From contig CBFHND010000003.1 in the NCBI GenBank assembly GCA_965657085.1, positions 62,001 to 126,000 of the forward strand: DNA of 64,000 nucleotides. The letters run 5' to 3'. Shown here piece after piece: positions 31,871 to 41,439 of the stretch. Position 1 is the first letter of the stretch. Each line of letters opens with the position of its first letter. Under the pieces are notes generated by a model that ran no database searches, was not told the origin of the DNA, and saw only the letters and a program-made list of their open reading frames with translations. Source of the DNA: CBFHND01 sp965657085 (GTDB lineage Bacteria > Pseudomonadota > Alphaproteobacteria > Rhodobacterales > Rhodobacteraceae). Position numbers and translations under genes: made by a program.

Positions 31871-33088
31871 TTATTCAGGCTTTGGGATTTCTTCACCCAA
31901 AGAAGAATGAGCTTCGCCCGGATTGGGCGTCAGGTCATAAGGTTTGGCAATGCGCCAGACATGAGCAGGGATCATGTTCTTCATCTTGGCCGGTGCTTCG
32001 CGGCGCAGATGCAGGATGGTTTCGGCGGCTTTCATTTCCAGCCGCGCGCGGGCGAACTCCAGCCCCCTTGGGCCAATACGCGGTTGCAGGAAGCTGACCA
32101 GAGGCCGCAGCCAGCGCGGCATGCGGCGCAGCGGAAGACCGCCCGCGGCACGCGCGGTGTTGGCGATGAAGCCCTTGACCGCGCTTGTTCGGTTGCCCCG
32201 CGAGTCCAGTGGCGAGAGGGTGATGTCGCTGCCCAATGCCTCCAGCATTTCCGCGCCACGGGCATTGCGCACCAACAGCCATTGATCGCCCTGCCCCGCC
32301 ATGTAGCCCACTGTGATATCGGCCAAGGCGTTGGTGTAATCAACACAGGTCCGACAGGTCAGCGGAAAGAAGTCCGACGGCAGGTCGCTGATCGGCAGGC
32401 TGAGGAAAGGGACAAGCCGCGTGCGCCCATCGGCATAGCGCAACTCAACCCGGTAATCGGCGCGGAATTCGAGATAGGTGATGGTGTCCGGCGCGTCGTC
32501 CAGCAGGGCCAGGAACTGGTGAAACGCCTCGGTCGTCGTGTTGTCGGAACAGGGCGTGCCAATGACATAGAGACGTTCAAAGCCCAACTGCGCCTCAAGC
32601 GCGCGCAGCGCGTAGACCTGACAGGGGATACCGATCAGGCCAAGCCGTTTGATGCCGCGCGCCTGTGCCTCTTCCAGCAGGGCCAGCAACGGCGCATAGC
32701 CCATGCGCATACCCTGCGCGCGAACCATGTCGGCAGCATCAGTGATCAGCGCGGGCACCGGCTTCCAGCGGTCCTGTGCATCCGGCACCATGGTCAGCAC
32801 CGCCTCCACCGTTCCTTGCGCCAGAAGACGCGCACCCAGCGCGGTCGTGATACCCGTCCATTGCGCGCCTGCGGCAGGCGGCGTCAGCCGCGCGCGGTGC
32901 ATCGCCTGTACGGGGCCAAAAAACACCTCGTCGCCCGTCCCGCGCACACGGCCATGCACGGCCTGTTCCAGCCTTGGATAGTCGGGTTTGATGAACTGGC
33001 AGGCTTGCCCGCAGGCGGACGGATCGGCCATGCGCGACACTCCGCAATCCGTGCACAGGCTGCGCGGTGCGGGCGCGCGCAGGTCCAT
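31871..33088 (-). CDS. FrhB/BciB-like flavin iron-sulfur protein
   Basis: A 405-residue protein of the coenzyme F420 hydrogenase beta-subunit family. It opens with SLCTDCGVSR and ADPSACGQAC (Cys 12, 15, 26, 30), the iron-sulfur motif of 7-hydroxymethyl chlorophyll a reductase and BciB-type divinyl reductases, then LGLIGIPCQVYALRAL and FFPLTCRTCVDYTNALADITVG (about 240-262), which give further Cys ligands. BciB/HCAR reduce (bacterio)chlorophyll precursors; other members reduce F420 or unknown substrates. No bacteriochlorophyll gene lies in the window, so the role is open. Its ATG overlaps the nadK stop (TGATG). Soluble. Confidence 0.8.
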   Translation of the reverse strand: MDLRAPAPRSLCTDCGVSRMADPSACGQACQFIKPDYPRLEQAVHGRVRGTGDEVFFGPVQAMHRARLTPPAAGAQWTGITTALGARLLAQGTVEAVLTMVPDAQDRWKPVPALITDAADMVRAQGMRMGYAPLLALLEEAQARGIKRLGLIGIPCQVYALRALEAQLGFERLYVIGTPCSDNTTTEAFHQFLALLDDAPDTITYLEFRADYRVELRYADGRTRLVPFLSLPISDLPSDFFPLTCRTCVDYTNALADITVGYMAGQGDQWLLVRNARGAEMLEALGSDITLSPLDSRGNRTSAVKGFIANTARAAGGLPLRRMPRWLRPLVSFLQPRIGPRGLEFARARLEMKAAETILHLRREAPAKMKNMIPAHVWRIAKPYDLTPNPGEAHSSLGEEIPKPE

Positions 33089-33849
33089 CAGGTGAACTGC
33101 TCCGAAATCAGGCGCTCTTCGAGACCGTGACCGGGATCAAACAGGATGCGATGTTCGACCGACGGTTCGGACCGGATCACCACGCGCCGCACATCGGTCA
33201 CCGACCGGCTGTCGGCGTCGGCCATCACCGGGCGCTTTTCGGGTTCCAGCACGTCGAACTGCACCTCGGCGGTTTTGGGCAGCAGTGCACCGCGCCAGCG
33301 CCGGGGGCGAAAGGCCGCCACGGCCGTCAGTGCCAGAACATCCGACCCGATGGGCAGGATGGGGCCATGGGCGGAATAGTTGTAGGCGGTGGAGCCCGCC
33401 GGGGTCGCCACCAGCGCGCCATCGCAGCTGAGCGCGTCCAGCCGCAGCCGCCCGTCCACGGTGATGCGCAGCTTGGCCGCTTGCGGGCCTGCGCGCAGCA
33501 AGGACACTTCGTTGATGGCCAGCGCCTCGTGGACCGACCCATCGCCACAGGTGGCGGTCATGGCCAACGGGTTGATCACCGCCTCTTCGGCGGCCTCGAG
33601 CCGGTCCACCAGATCGGTTTCGCTGTATTCGTTCATCAAAAAGCCGATTGTGCCCCGGTTCATCCCGTAAACAGGGGCAGGCAAATGTTGGGTGCCGTGC
33701 AGCGTTGCCAGCATGAACCCATCACCGCCCAACGCCACGATCACGTCGGCCTCATCCAACGGCACATCGCCGTAGCGCACGACCAATGCCGCCCGCGCGG
33801 TCTGGGCCACGGGGGCCGAACTGGCGGCAAATGCGATCTTGAGGGCCAT
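33088..33849 (-). CDS. nadK: NAD kinase
   Basis: A 253-residue kinase that phosphorylates NAD to NADP. VIVALGGDGFML (about 38-49) is the GGDG motif, YGMNRGTIGFLMN (about 62-74) the NE/D-type nucleotide loop, INEVSLLR the Asn-Glu pair, and LVATPAGSTAYN (about 147-158) the ATP-binding glycine-rich strand. Length is slightly short of the Gram-positive and Escherichia enzymes but ordinary for Rhodobacteraceae. The start MALKIAFA (33849) is used; an in-frame extension to 33927 is not supported. Coupled to the FrhB-like gene by a TGATG overlap, so the two may work together in NADP-linked reduction. Divergent from glyA. Confidence 0.95.
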   Translation of the reverse strand: MALKIAFAASSAPVAQTARAALVVRYGDVPLDEADVIVALGGDGFMLATLHGTQHLPAPVYGMNRGTIGFLMNEYSETDLVDRLEAAEEAVINPLAMTATCGDGSVHEALAINEVSLLRAGPQAAKLRITVDGRLRLDALSCDGALVATPAGSTAYNYSAHGPILPIGSDVLALTAVAAFRPRRWRGALLPKTAEVQFDVLEPEKRPVMADADSRSVTDVRRVVIRSEPSVEHRILFDPGHGLEERLISEQFT

Positions 33850-33963
33850 GGTGTTTCCTATCGGCGGCGTTCTGCCTGATTTGAAACATATTATTCCTGC
33901 CGCCGCCAGCTTTGCCGCAATATCCAAGCCTTGCGTCGTTTTACCCGCTTTCGGGATTGGTTT

Positions 33964-33979
33964 GTTTCCGATACGAAAC
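33964..33979. promoter_or_regulatory. Inverted repeat in the glyA promoter region
   Basis: GTTTC (33964-33968) and GAAAC (33975-33979) are mirror arms around CGATAC, 36 bp before the glyA start and inside the 166-bp gap shared with the divergent nadK gene. A partial second GTTTCCTATCGG lies at about 33851. A regulator site is plausible; identity unknown. Confidence 0.35.
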
Positions 33980-34015
33980 GCGGCAAATGTGATTCACCAT
34001 GCAGGAGCCTGCCCC

Positions 34016-35311
34016 ATGAATGCGCCGCACCGCCAACCCGGATTTTTCACTCAATCGCTGGAAGACCGCGACCCCGAACTGTTCGGCGCCGTACGCGATG
34101 AATTGGGCCGCCAGCGCGACGAGATCGAGCTGATCGCGTCAGAAAATATCGTGTCGAACGCGGTGCTCGAGGCGCAGGGGTCTGTTCTGACCAACAAATA
34201 CGCCGAAGGCTATCCCGGCCGCCGCTATTATGGCGGCTGCCAATTCGTGGATGTGGCCGAGAACCTCGCCATCGACCGGGCCAAGCAGTTGTTCGACTGC
34301 GGCTTTGCCAACGTGCAGCCAAATTCAGGCAGCCAGGCCAACCAGGGTGTGTTTCAGGCGTTGCTGAAGCCCGGTGACACCATCCTTGGCATGTCGCTGG
34401 ATGCTGGTGGTCACCTGACGCACGGTGCGGCCCCCAACCAGTCGGGCAAGTGGTTCAACGCCGTGCAATACGGCGTGCGCCGCGACACGCTGAACATCGA
34501 CTACGATCAGATGGAGGCGCTGGCGCTTGAGCACAAGCCGCAGATGATCATCGCCGGTGGGTCGGCCATCCCGCGCCAGATCGATTTCGCGCGCATCCGC
34601 GAGATCGCGGACAAGGTCGGCGCCTATGTGCTGGCAGACGTGGCGCATTTCGCCGGGCTGATCGCGGCGGGCGAATATCCCTCGCCCTTCCCGCACTGCC
34701 ACGTGGCCACGACCACCACGCACAAAACCCTGCGCGGCCCGCGCGGCGGCATGATCCTGACAAATGACGAGGCACTGGCGAAAAAGTTCAACTCCGCCAT
34801 CTTCCCCGGCATTCAGGGCGGCCCGCTGATGCATGTGATCGCAGCCAAGGCCGTCGCCTTTGGCGAGGCGCTGGACCCTTCCTTCAAGACTTACCAGCAG
34901 CAGGTGATCAAGAACGCGCAAGCGCTGGCCGATCAGCTGATGAAAGGTGGGCTGGATACCGTCACGGGCGGCACCGACACCCACGTGATGCTGGTCGATC
35001 TGCGACCCAAGGGCGTGAAGGGCAATGCCACCGAAAAAGCACTGGGGCGGGCGCATATCACCTGCAACAAGAACGGCGTGCCCTTCGATGATGAGAAACC
35101 CACCATCACATCGGGCATTCGCCTTGGCTCTCCTGCGGGCACCACGCGCGGCTTTGGCGAGCCCGAATTCCGCCAGATCGCGGATTGGATCATCGAGGTG
35201 GTCGATGGGCTGGCCGCCAATGGCGAAGACGGCAATGCCGAGGTCGAGGCCAAGGTGCGCGGCGAAGTCGCCGAGTTGTGTGCGCGTTTCCCGCTTTATC
35301 CCGACATGTAA
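34016..35311 (+). CDS. glyA: Serine hydroxymethyltransferase
   Basis: A 431-residue PLP enzyme interconverting serine and glycine with tetrahydrofolate. DEIELIASENIVS near the start, NKYAEGYPGRRYYGGC (about 61-76), ADVAHFAGLI and ATTTTHKTLRGPRGGMI (PLP Lys about 236-240) are the family signatures; TSGIRLGSPAGTTRGF is near the C-terminus. The start is ATG 34016 after GCAGGAG; the in-frame 33839 start would overlap nadK. All motifs intact. It stands alone between divergent nadK and a convergent small membrane-protein gene. It supplies one-carbon units; a role in the serine cycle is possible but not shown. Confidence 0.97.
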   Translation: MNAPHRQPGFFTQSLEDRDPELFGAVRDELGRQRDEIELIASENIVSNAVLEAQGSVLTNKYAEGYPGRRYYGGCQFVDVAENLAIDRAKQLFDCGFANVQPNSGSQANQGVFQALLKPGDTILGMSLDAGGHLTHGAAPNQSGKWFNAVQYGVRRDTLNIDYDQMEALALEHKPQMIIAGGSAIPRQIDFARIREIADKVGAYVLADVAHFAGLIAAGEYPSPFPHCHVATTTTHKTLRGPRGGMILTNDEALAKKFNSAIFPGIQGGPLMHVIAAKAVAFGEALDPSFKTYQQQVIKNAQALADQLMKGGLDTVTGGTDTHVMLVDLRPKGVKGNATEKALGRAHITCNKNGVPFDDEKPTITSGIRLGSPAGTTRGFGEPEFRQIADWIIEVVDGLAANGEDGNAEVEAKVRGEVAELCARFPLYPDM

Positions 35312-35317
35312 TTCCGA

Positions 35318-35347
35318 CGGGCACGCCGCGTATCCGCGTCGTGCCCG
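35318..35347 (+). terminator. Hairpin after glyA
   Basis: CGGGCAC (35318-35324) pairs with GTGCCCG (35341-35347) around an inner CGCG/CGCG. There is only a weak T-rich tail. Probable transcript end for glyA; the following gap to 35463 shows no gene. Confidence 0.45.
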
Positions 35348-35463
35348 GATTGCCTTTGACCCACCAGAACCCTTTGCGGGTGAACAAAAGCAATCCCGTT
35401 TGTGAAAACTGCAAAGGCCGGTCGCCCGCCAGTTGGATGCGCTGTTTGTGGCGTGCTGTTCCG

Positions 35464-35838
35464 TTACAGATGACCGGTTGCCCGCGCCCAGATCAAAAAC
35501 GCCACCACAACGATCAGCAGGTTGAACACGATCACACCTGCAAGCCCCAGCAATTTGCCCCGCCGCACGTCCGCCCGGTCGATGGCCTTGAGATGTGCCA
35601 ACATCTCGGCTTCTGCCCGCGCGACGGCCTCGGTATCGACCATGCGCATCAGCTTGGGGTTGCCGCCCAGCGCCTGTGCTTCAAGGATGACCGCCCCCTG
35701 CCGGTGCAACCGTGCCGGCAAGCGTCGCCCCGCCTTGCGCAAAGCGGCCTCAAGGCTGCGCGCCTTGACGCCCAGAGCGCCCGTGACGCAGCGCCGCAAA
35801 CGGTCCGCCACGGCATCAATGTCCTGCCCTTGCATCAT
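35464..35838 (-). CDS. Small membrane-anchored protein, unknown
   Basis: A 124-residue protein with one C-terminal transmembrane helix (about 97-118, LLGLAGVIVFNLLIVVVAFLI) and a soluble N-terminal part that is mostly basic helix (VADRLRRCVTGALGVKARSL ... ALRKAGRRLPARLHRQGAVILEAQ). The tail-anchored topology implies a cytoplasmic N-terminal domain. No recognised family. Start is MM: 35838 or 35835 are equally likely. It is divergent from the alpha/beta hydrolase gene with a 53-bp gap. Confidence 0.7.
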   Translation of the reverse strand: MMQGQDIDAVADRLRRCVTGALGVKARSLEAALRKAGRRLPARLHRQGAVILEAQALGGNPKLMRMVDTEAVARAEAEMLAHLKAIDRADVRRGKLLGLAGVIVFNLLIVVVAFLIWARATGHL

Positions 35839-35891
35839 GGCGGCACTCTAGGCTCTGGCACAGACGCGGTAAACAGGCTAGCTCAGAGGTC

Positions 35892-36674
35892 ATGCTTTCC
35901 CTGATCGACCACGCGCCAGCACAGACAGACACAACAGCCACGCCGCTCTTGATCGCGCATGGGCTTTATGGATCGGCGCGCAACTGGGGCGTTATCGCCA
36001 AACGCCTGTCGGACAACCGCCGCGTGATCACGGTGGATATGCGCAACCACGGCACCAGCCCTTGGAACGACACCCACACCTATCCCGACATGGCCGCAGA
36101 CCTGGCCGAAGTCATCGATCGGATCGGCGCGCCGGTGGATGTTCTGGGCCACTCGATGGGCGGCAAGGCGGCCATGACGCTGGCCGTGCAGCATCCCGAC
36201 CGGGTCGCGCGGCTGATCGTGGGGGACATCGCGCCGGTGTCCTATGCCCACAGTCAGATGGAGTTCATCGACGCCATGCGCGCCGTGGACCTGAAGGCTG
36301 TCACGCGCCGGTCAGACGCAGCCGCACAACTGGCCGCACAAGGCGTCGAACCGGCACTGCAATCCTTTTTCACGCAATCACTGGACGTAGCCGGGCGGCG
36401 CTGGATGCTGAACCTTGACGCTTTGGCACGGGCGATGCCCGACATCTTGGCTTTCCCCGCCCTTCAGGGGCAGTTTGACGGCCCCACGCTTTTCTTGTCA
36501 GGCGGCGCGTCGCACTATGTCACTCCCGAACATCGCCCTGCCATCAAGGCACTTTTCCCCAATGCCCGCTTTGCCAAGATCCCCGGCGCGGGTCACTGGC
36601 TGCACGCTGAAAAACCGCGCGAATTCGAGGCAGCCGTGCGCGCCTTTCTGACCATGGCGGCCCCGGCCTCTTGA
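35892..36674 (+). CDS. Alpha/beta hydrolase (YbfF-like esterase)
   Basis: A 260-residue hydrolase of the alpha/beta fold. LLIAHGLYGSARNWG (about 20-34) is the oxyanion region, VLGHSMGGKAAM (about 84-95) holds the nucleophilic Ser, GHWLHAEKP the catalytic His, and the acid is expected near PTLFLSGGASHY. The style and the RVITVDMRNHGTSPW segment match YbfF-type acyl-CoA/ester hydrolases. No signal peptide; cytoplasmic. The substrate is not decided. It is followed 73 bp later by the cyclopropane synthase gene on the same strand, possibly cotranscribed, and preceded by GTTAGCTCAGAGG-like leader sequence without a strong ribosome site. Confidence 0.88.
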   Translation: MLSLIDHAPAQTDTTATPLLIAHGLYGSARNWGVIAKRLSDNRRVITVDMRNHGTSPWNDTHTYPDMAADLAEVIDRIGAPVDVLGHSMGGKAAMTLAVQHPDRVARLIVGDIAPVSYAHSQMEFIDAMRAVDLKAVTRRSDAAAQLAAQGVEPALQSFFTQSLDVAGRRWMLNLDALARAMPDILAFPALQGQFDGPTLFLSGGASHYVTPEHRPAIKALFPNARFAKIPGAGHWLHAEKPREFEAAVRAFLTMAAPAS

Positions 36675-36747
36675 CGCCACGCCTTTGTGGGTTTCACCTT
36701 ACACCCTGAAAACGCCTGAGAAAACGAGTCGACCAAAGGGGCAAATC

Positions 36748-37947
36748 ATGTGGGACAAGGCACTCGATCATTTTTTGCGCGGGATGATGGTGAAGGATCG
36801 TCTGACCGTCACATACCCCGACGGCACTGATCGCACCTATGGCCCCGAGACAGGCCAGCATGTCGCTCTCCACATTCACGACAAGGACACCCTGCGCGCG
36901 ATTTGCATCAACCCTGACCTTGGTGTGGGCGAAGGCTATATGAACGGCACGTTCTCGCCCCGCAACACGACACTCATGCATCTGATTAAGGTGCTGGTGC
37001 AAAACCGCGCCGAAGGGCGGGTGCCTGCGTGGTTGTTGGCCAGCAACCGTGCGCGTTTCCATCTGCGCAGCTTTGTCCAGCGCAATGCACCACAGCGGGC
37101 GCGGGCCAATGTGGCCCATCATTACGATCTGTCGGATGACCTTTATGCGCGGTTTCTGGATGCGGACATGCAGTATTCCTGCGCCTATTTCACCGATCCA
37201 GACATGTCACTGGAAGACGCGCAATCGGCCAAGAAGGCGCATATCGCGGCAAAACTGCTGCTGGAGCCCGATTGCCACGTGCTGGACATCGGGTGCGGCT
37301 GGGGCGGCATGGCCCTGACCCTTGCGCGCGACCACGGGTGCCGGGTGACGGGCATCACCCTGTCGGAAAATCAACTGGCCACCGCACAGGCGCGCGCCAA
37401 GGCCGAAGGCCTTGATCATCTTGTGACGTTCAAGTTGCAGGACTATCGCCACACCGAGGGCCAGTTCGACCGCATCGTGAGCGTCGGGATGCTGGAACAT
37501 GTGGGTGTGCCAAACTTCGACACCTATTTTTCGCGGGTCGCCGAATTGCTGTCGCCGGACGGTGTCGCTCTGATCCACACCATCGGGCGCAGCGCACCGC
37601 CGATGGCGCACAGTTCATGGATCAACAAATACATCTTTCCCGGCGGCTATGTCCCTTCGCTGAGCGAACTGGCACCGGCGCTTGAACGGTCGGGCCTGTG
37701 GCAGAACGACATCGAGGTCTGGCGGATGCACTATGCCTACACTCTGCGCCACTGGCTGGAACGGTTCGAGGGGCACGCCGACGCACTGCGGGCGCAATAT
37801 GACGACCGGTTTATTCGCATGTTCCGCTATTACCTGACCGTCTGCATTGTCGCCTTTGAGGACCAGATGCAGGGGGTGTACCATCTGCAACTGGCCCACA
37901 AGCGCGACGTTGTGCCGACCAGTCGGAACTATCTGTACCCCGGCTGA
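36748..37947 (+). CDS. cfa: Cyclopropane-fatty-acyl-phospholipid synthase
   Basis: A 399-residue SAM-dependent methyltransferase. The N-terminal domain (about 1-110) contains LGVGEGYMNGTF; then NVAHHYDLSDDLYARFLD (about 123-140), YSCAYF, and the SAM-binding HVLDIGCGWGGMALTLA (about 174-190) with GITLSENQL; the C-terminus has GMLEHVG, THSSWINKYIFPGGYVPS-type segments (PGGYVPS) and a WRMHYAYTLRHWLE tail. This matches CFA synthases that methylenate membrane phospholipid unsaturated chains in the inner membrane leaflet, often during stationary phase or acid stress. ATG 36748 is preceded by GGGGCAAAT. All expected motifs are present. Confidence 0.94.
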   Translation: MWDKALDHFLRGMMVKDRLTVTYPDGTDRTYGPETGQHVALHIHDKDTLRAICINPDLGVGEGYMNGTFSPRNTTLMHLIKVLVQNRAEGRVPAWLLASNRARFHLRSFVQRNAPQRARANVAHHYDLSDDLYARFLDADMQYSCAYFTDPDMSLEDAQSAKKAHIAAKLLLEPDCHVLDIGCGWGGMALTLARDHGCRVTGITLSENQLATAQARAKAEGLDHLVTFKLQDYRHTEGQFDRIVSVGMLEHVGVPNFDTYFSRVAELLSPDGVALIHTIGRSAPPMAHSSWINKYIFPGGYVPSLSELAPALERSGLWQNDIEVWRMHYAYTLRHWLERFEGHADALRAQYDDRFIRMFRYYLTVCIVAFEDQMQGVYHLQLAHKRDVVPTSRNYLYPG

Positions 37948-38106
37948 TCACGTAAAGCTGCCCTGTACTTCGGCCAAAATACACTGCATCCCGGACGGGT
38001 CGGGAAATTTTGTGCGGCTCGTCCCCCAATCGGCGCGCTTAGCCCTTGCACCTTTGGCCGCCATGCCTATAACCCACGACAATTTGGACATCACCGGGGG
38101 GCAGAC

Positions 38107-41100
38107 ATGCCAAAGCGCACCGACATCAAGTCGATCATGATTATTGGCGCGGGCCCCATTGTGATTGGGCAAGCCTGCGAATTTGACTACTCCGGCGCAC
38201 AGGCCTGCAAGGCCCTGCGCGAGGAAGGTTACCGGATCATTCTGGTCAATTCGAACCCTGCGACGATCATGACGGACCCCGGCTTGGCCGATGCCACGTA
38301 TATCGAACCCATCACCCCCGAAGTGGTCGCCAAGATCATCGAAAAGGAACGCCCCGATGCGCTGCTGCCCACGATGGGCGGGCAGACCGGGTTGAACACC
38401 TCCCTCGCGCTCGAAGAGATGGGCGTGTTGGAAAAATACGGGGTCGAGATGATCGGGGCCAAGCGCGAAGCCATTGAAATGGCTGAAGATCGCAAGCTGT
38501 TCCGCGAGGCGATGGACCGTCTGGGCATCGAAAACCCCAAGGCCACGATCATCACGGCACCCAAGCGCGATGATGGGTCCAAGGATCTTGATGAAGGCGT
38601 GCGGCTGGCGTTGGAAGAGCTGGAAGAGATCGGCCTTCCCGCGATCATCCGCCCTGCCTTTACCCTTGGCGGCACCGGCGGCGGCGTGGCCTACAACCGC
38701 GATGACTACATGCATTTCTGCCGCTCGGGCATGGATGCATCGCCCGTGGGGCAGATCCTTGTGGATCAAAGCCTTCTGGGCTGGAAGGAATACGAGATGG
38801 AGGTGGTGCGCGATACCGCCGACAACGCCATCATCGTCTGCGCCATCGAAAACGTGGACCCCATGGGCGTGCACACGGGCGATTCCATCACCGTGGCCCC
38901 GGCGCTGACGCTCACGGACAAGGAATACCAGATCATGCGCACGCACAGCATCAACGTGCTGCGCGAGATTGGCGTCGAAACCGGCGGGTCGAACGTGCAA
39001 TGGGCGGTGAACCCCGCCGATGGCCGCATGGTGGTGATCGAAATGAACCCGCGCGTGTCGCGGTCCTCGGCTCTGGCGTCCAAGGCCACGGGCTTTCCCA
39101 TTGCCAAGATCGCCGCGAAACTCGCGGTGGGCTACACGCTGGACGAGCTCGACAATGACATCACCAAGGTCACGCCCGCCTCGTTCGAGCCGACCATCGA
39201 CTATGTCGTGACCAAGATCCCGCGCTTTGCCTTCGAAAAGTTCCCCGGCTCCGAACCGTATCTTACCACCGCGATGAAGTCGGTGGGCGAGGCGATGGCC
39301 ATCGGCCGCACGATCCACGAGTCGATGCAAAAGGCGCTGGCGTCCATGGAGACGGGCCTCACCGGCTTTGACGACATCGACATTCCCGGCGCGCCCGATC
39401 CTGCCGCCGTGACAAAGGCGCTGAGCCAGCAAACCCCCGACCGCATCCGTGTGATCGCGCAGGCCATGCGCCACGGGCTTTCGGATGACGACATCCACGG
39501 CATTACCATGTTCGATCCGTGGTTCCTGGCCCGCATCCGCGAGATCGTGGACACTGAGGCAGAAGTGATTGCAGACGGCCTCCCCACGGACGCCGCAGGG
39601 CTGCGCGCGCTCAAGATGATGGGTTTCAGCGATGCCCGTCTGGCCAAACTGACGGGCCAGACCGAAAAGGACGTGCGCAACGCGCGCCGCGCCGAAGGGG
39701 TCGTCGCCAGCTTCAAACGCATCGACACCTGCGCCGCCGAGTTCGAGGCGCAGACGCCCTACATGTATTCCACCTACGAGGCGCCGGTCTTTGGCGAGGT
39801 CGAATGCGAAGCGCGCCCATCGGACCGCAAGAAGGTCGTGATCCTGGGCGGTGGCCCCAACCGGATCGGCCAGGGGATCGAATTTGACTATTGCTGCTGC
39901 CACGCCTGTTTCGCCCTGACCGATGCGGGGTTCGAGACGATCATGGTCAACTGCAACCCCGAAACGGTGTCGACGGACTATGACACCTCGGACCGGCTGT
40001 ACTTTGAGCCGCTGACCTTTGAGCACGTGATGGAAATCCTGCGTGTGGAACTGGACAACGGCACCCTGCACGGCGTGATCGTGCAATTCGGCGGCCAGAC
40101 CCCGCTGAAAATCGCGCAGGCGCTGGAAGACGAAGGCATCCCGATCCTTGGCACCACGCCAGACGCCATCGATCTTGCAGAAGACCGCGAACGGTTCCAG
40201 AAGCTGGTGCAGGACCTTGGCCTGAAGCAACCCAAGAACGGCATCGCCCATTCCGACGCCGAAGCGTTGGACATCGCGGGCGACATCGGCTTCCCGCTGG
40301 TGATCCGGCCTTCCTATGTTCTGGGCGGCCGCGCAATGGAGATCGTGCGCGATCAGGCCCAGCTTGAACGCTATATTTCCGAGGCCGTTGTGGTCTCGGG
40401 CGACAGCCCTGTTCTGCTCGACAGCTACCTCTCCGGTGCGGTCGAACTGGACGTGGATGCGATCTGTGACGGCACGGACGTGCACGTCGCAGGCATCATG
40501 CAGCACATCGAAGAGGCCGGCGTGCACTCGGGCGACAGCGCCTGTTCGCTGCCGCCTTATTCCCTGCCCGAGGACATCATCAACCAGATCAAGGACCAGA
40601 CGCATGCGCTGGCCAAGGGTCTGAACGTGGTGGGCCTGATGAACGTGCAATTCGCGATCAAGGGGGCCGACATCTACCTGATCGAAGTGAACCCCCGCGC
40701 CTCGCGCACCGTGCCCTTCGTGGCCAAGGCCACAGACAGCGCCATCGCATCAATCGCCGCTCGTGTCATGGCGGGCGAGCCGCTGGCGAACTTCCCGATG
40801 CGCGCGCCCTATGACGCCAGCGCCAAATACGACGACGTGCTGCCCTTGGGCGATCCGATGACACTGGCCGATCCGAATATGCCATGGTTCTCGGTCAAGG
40901 AGGCCGTGATGCCCTTTGCCCGCTTCCCCGGCGTCGATACGATCCTCGGCCCCGAAATGCGCTCAACCGGCGAGGTTATGGGCTGGGACCGCGATTTCCC
41001 GCGTGCCTTCCTCAAGGCGCAGATGGGCGCGTCGATGCCCCTGCCGTCGTCGGGCTGTGCCTTCATCTCGATCAAGAACGACGACAAGACCGAGCAGATG

Positions 41101-41439
41101 CTTGAGGCGGCACAGATCCTCACGGGCCTCGGCTTTACGCTTGTGGCCACCCGCGGCACAGCGGCGTGGCTGGTGGATCAGGGCGTGGCCTGCGGCACGG
41201 TCAACAAGGTCTACGAGGGCCGCCCGGACGTGACCGACCTGATGAAGGACGGCGGCGTGCAACTGGTCATGAACTCGACCGAGGGCGCCCAGGCGGTGGA
41301 AGACAGCAAATCCATCCGCTCCATCGCGCTTTACGACAAGATCCCCTACTTCACCACCGCCGCCGCCTCCTATGCCGCGGCTCTGGCGATCAAGGCGCAG
41401 GCCGAGGACGAAGTGGGTGTGAAGGCGTTGCAGGGGTAG
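38107..41439 (+). CDS. carB: Carbamoyl-phosphate synthase large subunit
   Basis: A 1110-residue enzyme combining glutamine-derived ammonia, bicarbonate and two ATP into carbamoyl phosphate for arginine and pyrimidine synthesis. Two homologous ATP-grasp halves are visible: IIGAGPIVIGQACEFDYSG at the start and LGGGPNRIGQGIEFDY at about 580; GVHTGDS/GVHSGDS, the VIEMNPRVSRSSALASKATG and LIEVNPRASRTVPFVAKAT substrate loops follow in each half. The C-terminal about 130 residues are the MGS-like allosteric domain. Length is that of alphaproteobacterial CarB. The small subunit gene carA is not adjacent. The 159-bp upstream gap shows no gene; the start ATG 38107 follows GGGGGG. Confidence 0.97.
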   Translation: MPKRTDIKSIMIIGAGPIVIGQACEFDYSGAQACKALREEGYRIILVNSNPATIMTDPGLADATYIEPITPEVVAKIIEKERPDALLPTMGGQTGLNTSLALEEMGVLEKYGVEMIGAKREAIEMAEDRKLFREAMDRLGIENPKATIITAPKRDDGSKDLDEGVRLALEELEEIGLPAIIRPAFTLGGTGGGVAYNRDDYMHFCRSGMDASPVGQILVDQSLLGWKEYEMEVVRDTADNAIIVCAIENVDPMGVHTGDSITVAPALTLTDKEYQIMRTHSINVLREIGVETGGSNVQWAVNPADGRMVVIEMNPRVSRSSALASKATGFPIAKIAAKLAVGYTLDELDNDITKVTPASFEPTIDYVVTKIPRFAFEKFPGSEPYLTTAMKSVGEAMAIGRTIHESMQKALASMETGLTGFDDIDIPGAPDPAAVTKALSQQTPDRIRVIAQAMRHGLSDDDIHGITMFDPWFLARIREIVDTEAEVIADGLPTDAAGLRALKMMGFSDARLAKLTGQTEKDVRNARRAEGVVASFKRIDTCAAEFEAQTPYMYSTYEAPVFGEVECEARPSDRKKVVILGGGPNRIGQGIEFDYCCCHACFALTDAGFETIMVNCNPETVSTDYDTSDRLYFEPLTFEHVMEILRVELDNGTLHGVIVQFGGQTPLKIAQALEDEGIPILGTTPDAIDLAEDRERFQKLVQDLGLKQPKNGIAHSDAEALDIAGDIGFPLVIRPSYVLGGRAMEIVRDQAQLERYISEAVVVSGDSPVLLDSYLSGAVELDVDAICDGTDVHVAGIMQHIEEAGVHSGDSACSLPPYSLPEDIINQIKDQTHALAKGLNVVGLMNVQFAIKGADIYLIEVNPRASRTVPFVAKATDSAIASIAARVMAGEPLANFPMRAPYDASAKYDDVLPLGDPMTLADPNMPWFSVKEAVMPFARFPGVDTILGPEMRSTGEVMGWDRDFPRAFLKAQMGASMPLPSSGCAFISIKNDDKTEQMLEAAQILTGLGFTLVATRGTAAWLVDQGVACGTVNKVYEGRPDVTDLMKDGGVQLVMNSTEGAQAVEDSKSIRSIALYDKIPYFTTAAASYAAALAIKAQAEDEVGVKALQG

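Noticed and set aside
37948..40650. 900-codon open frame on the minus strand opposite carB
   Set aside because: It is a shadow of the GC-rich, codon-biased carB frame, which carries all CPSase motifs; the antisense product has no recognisable domain.
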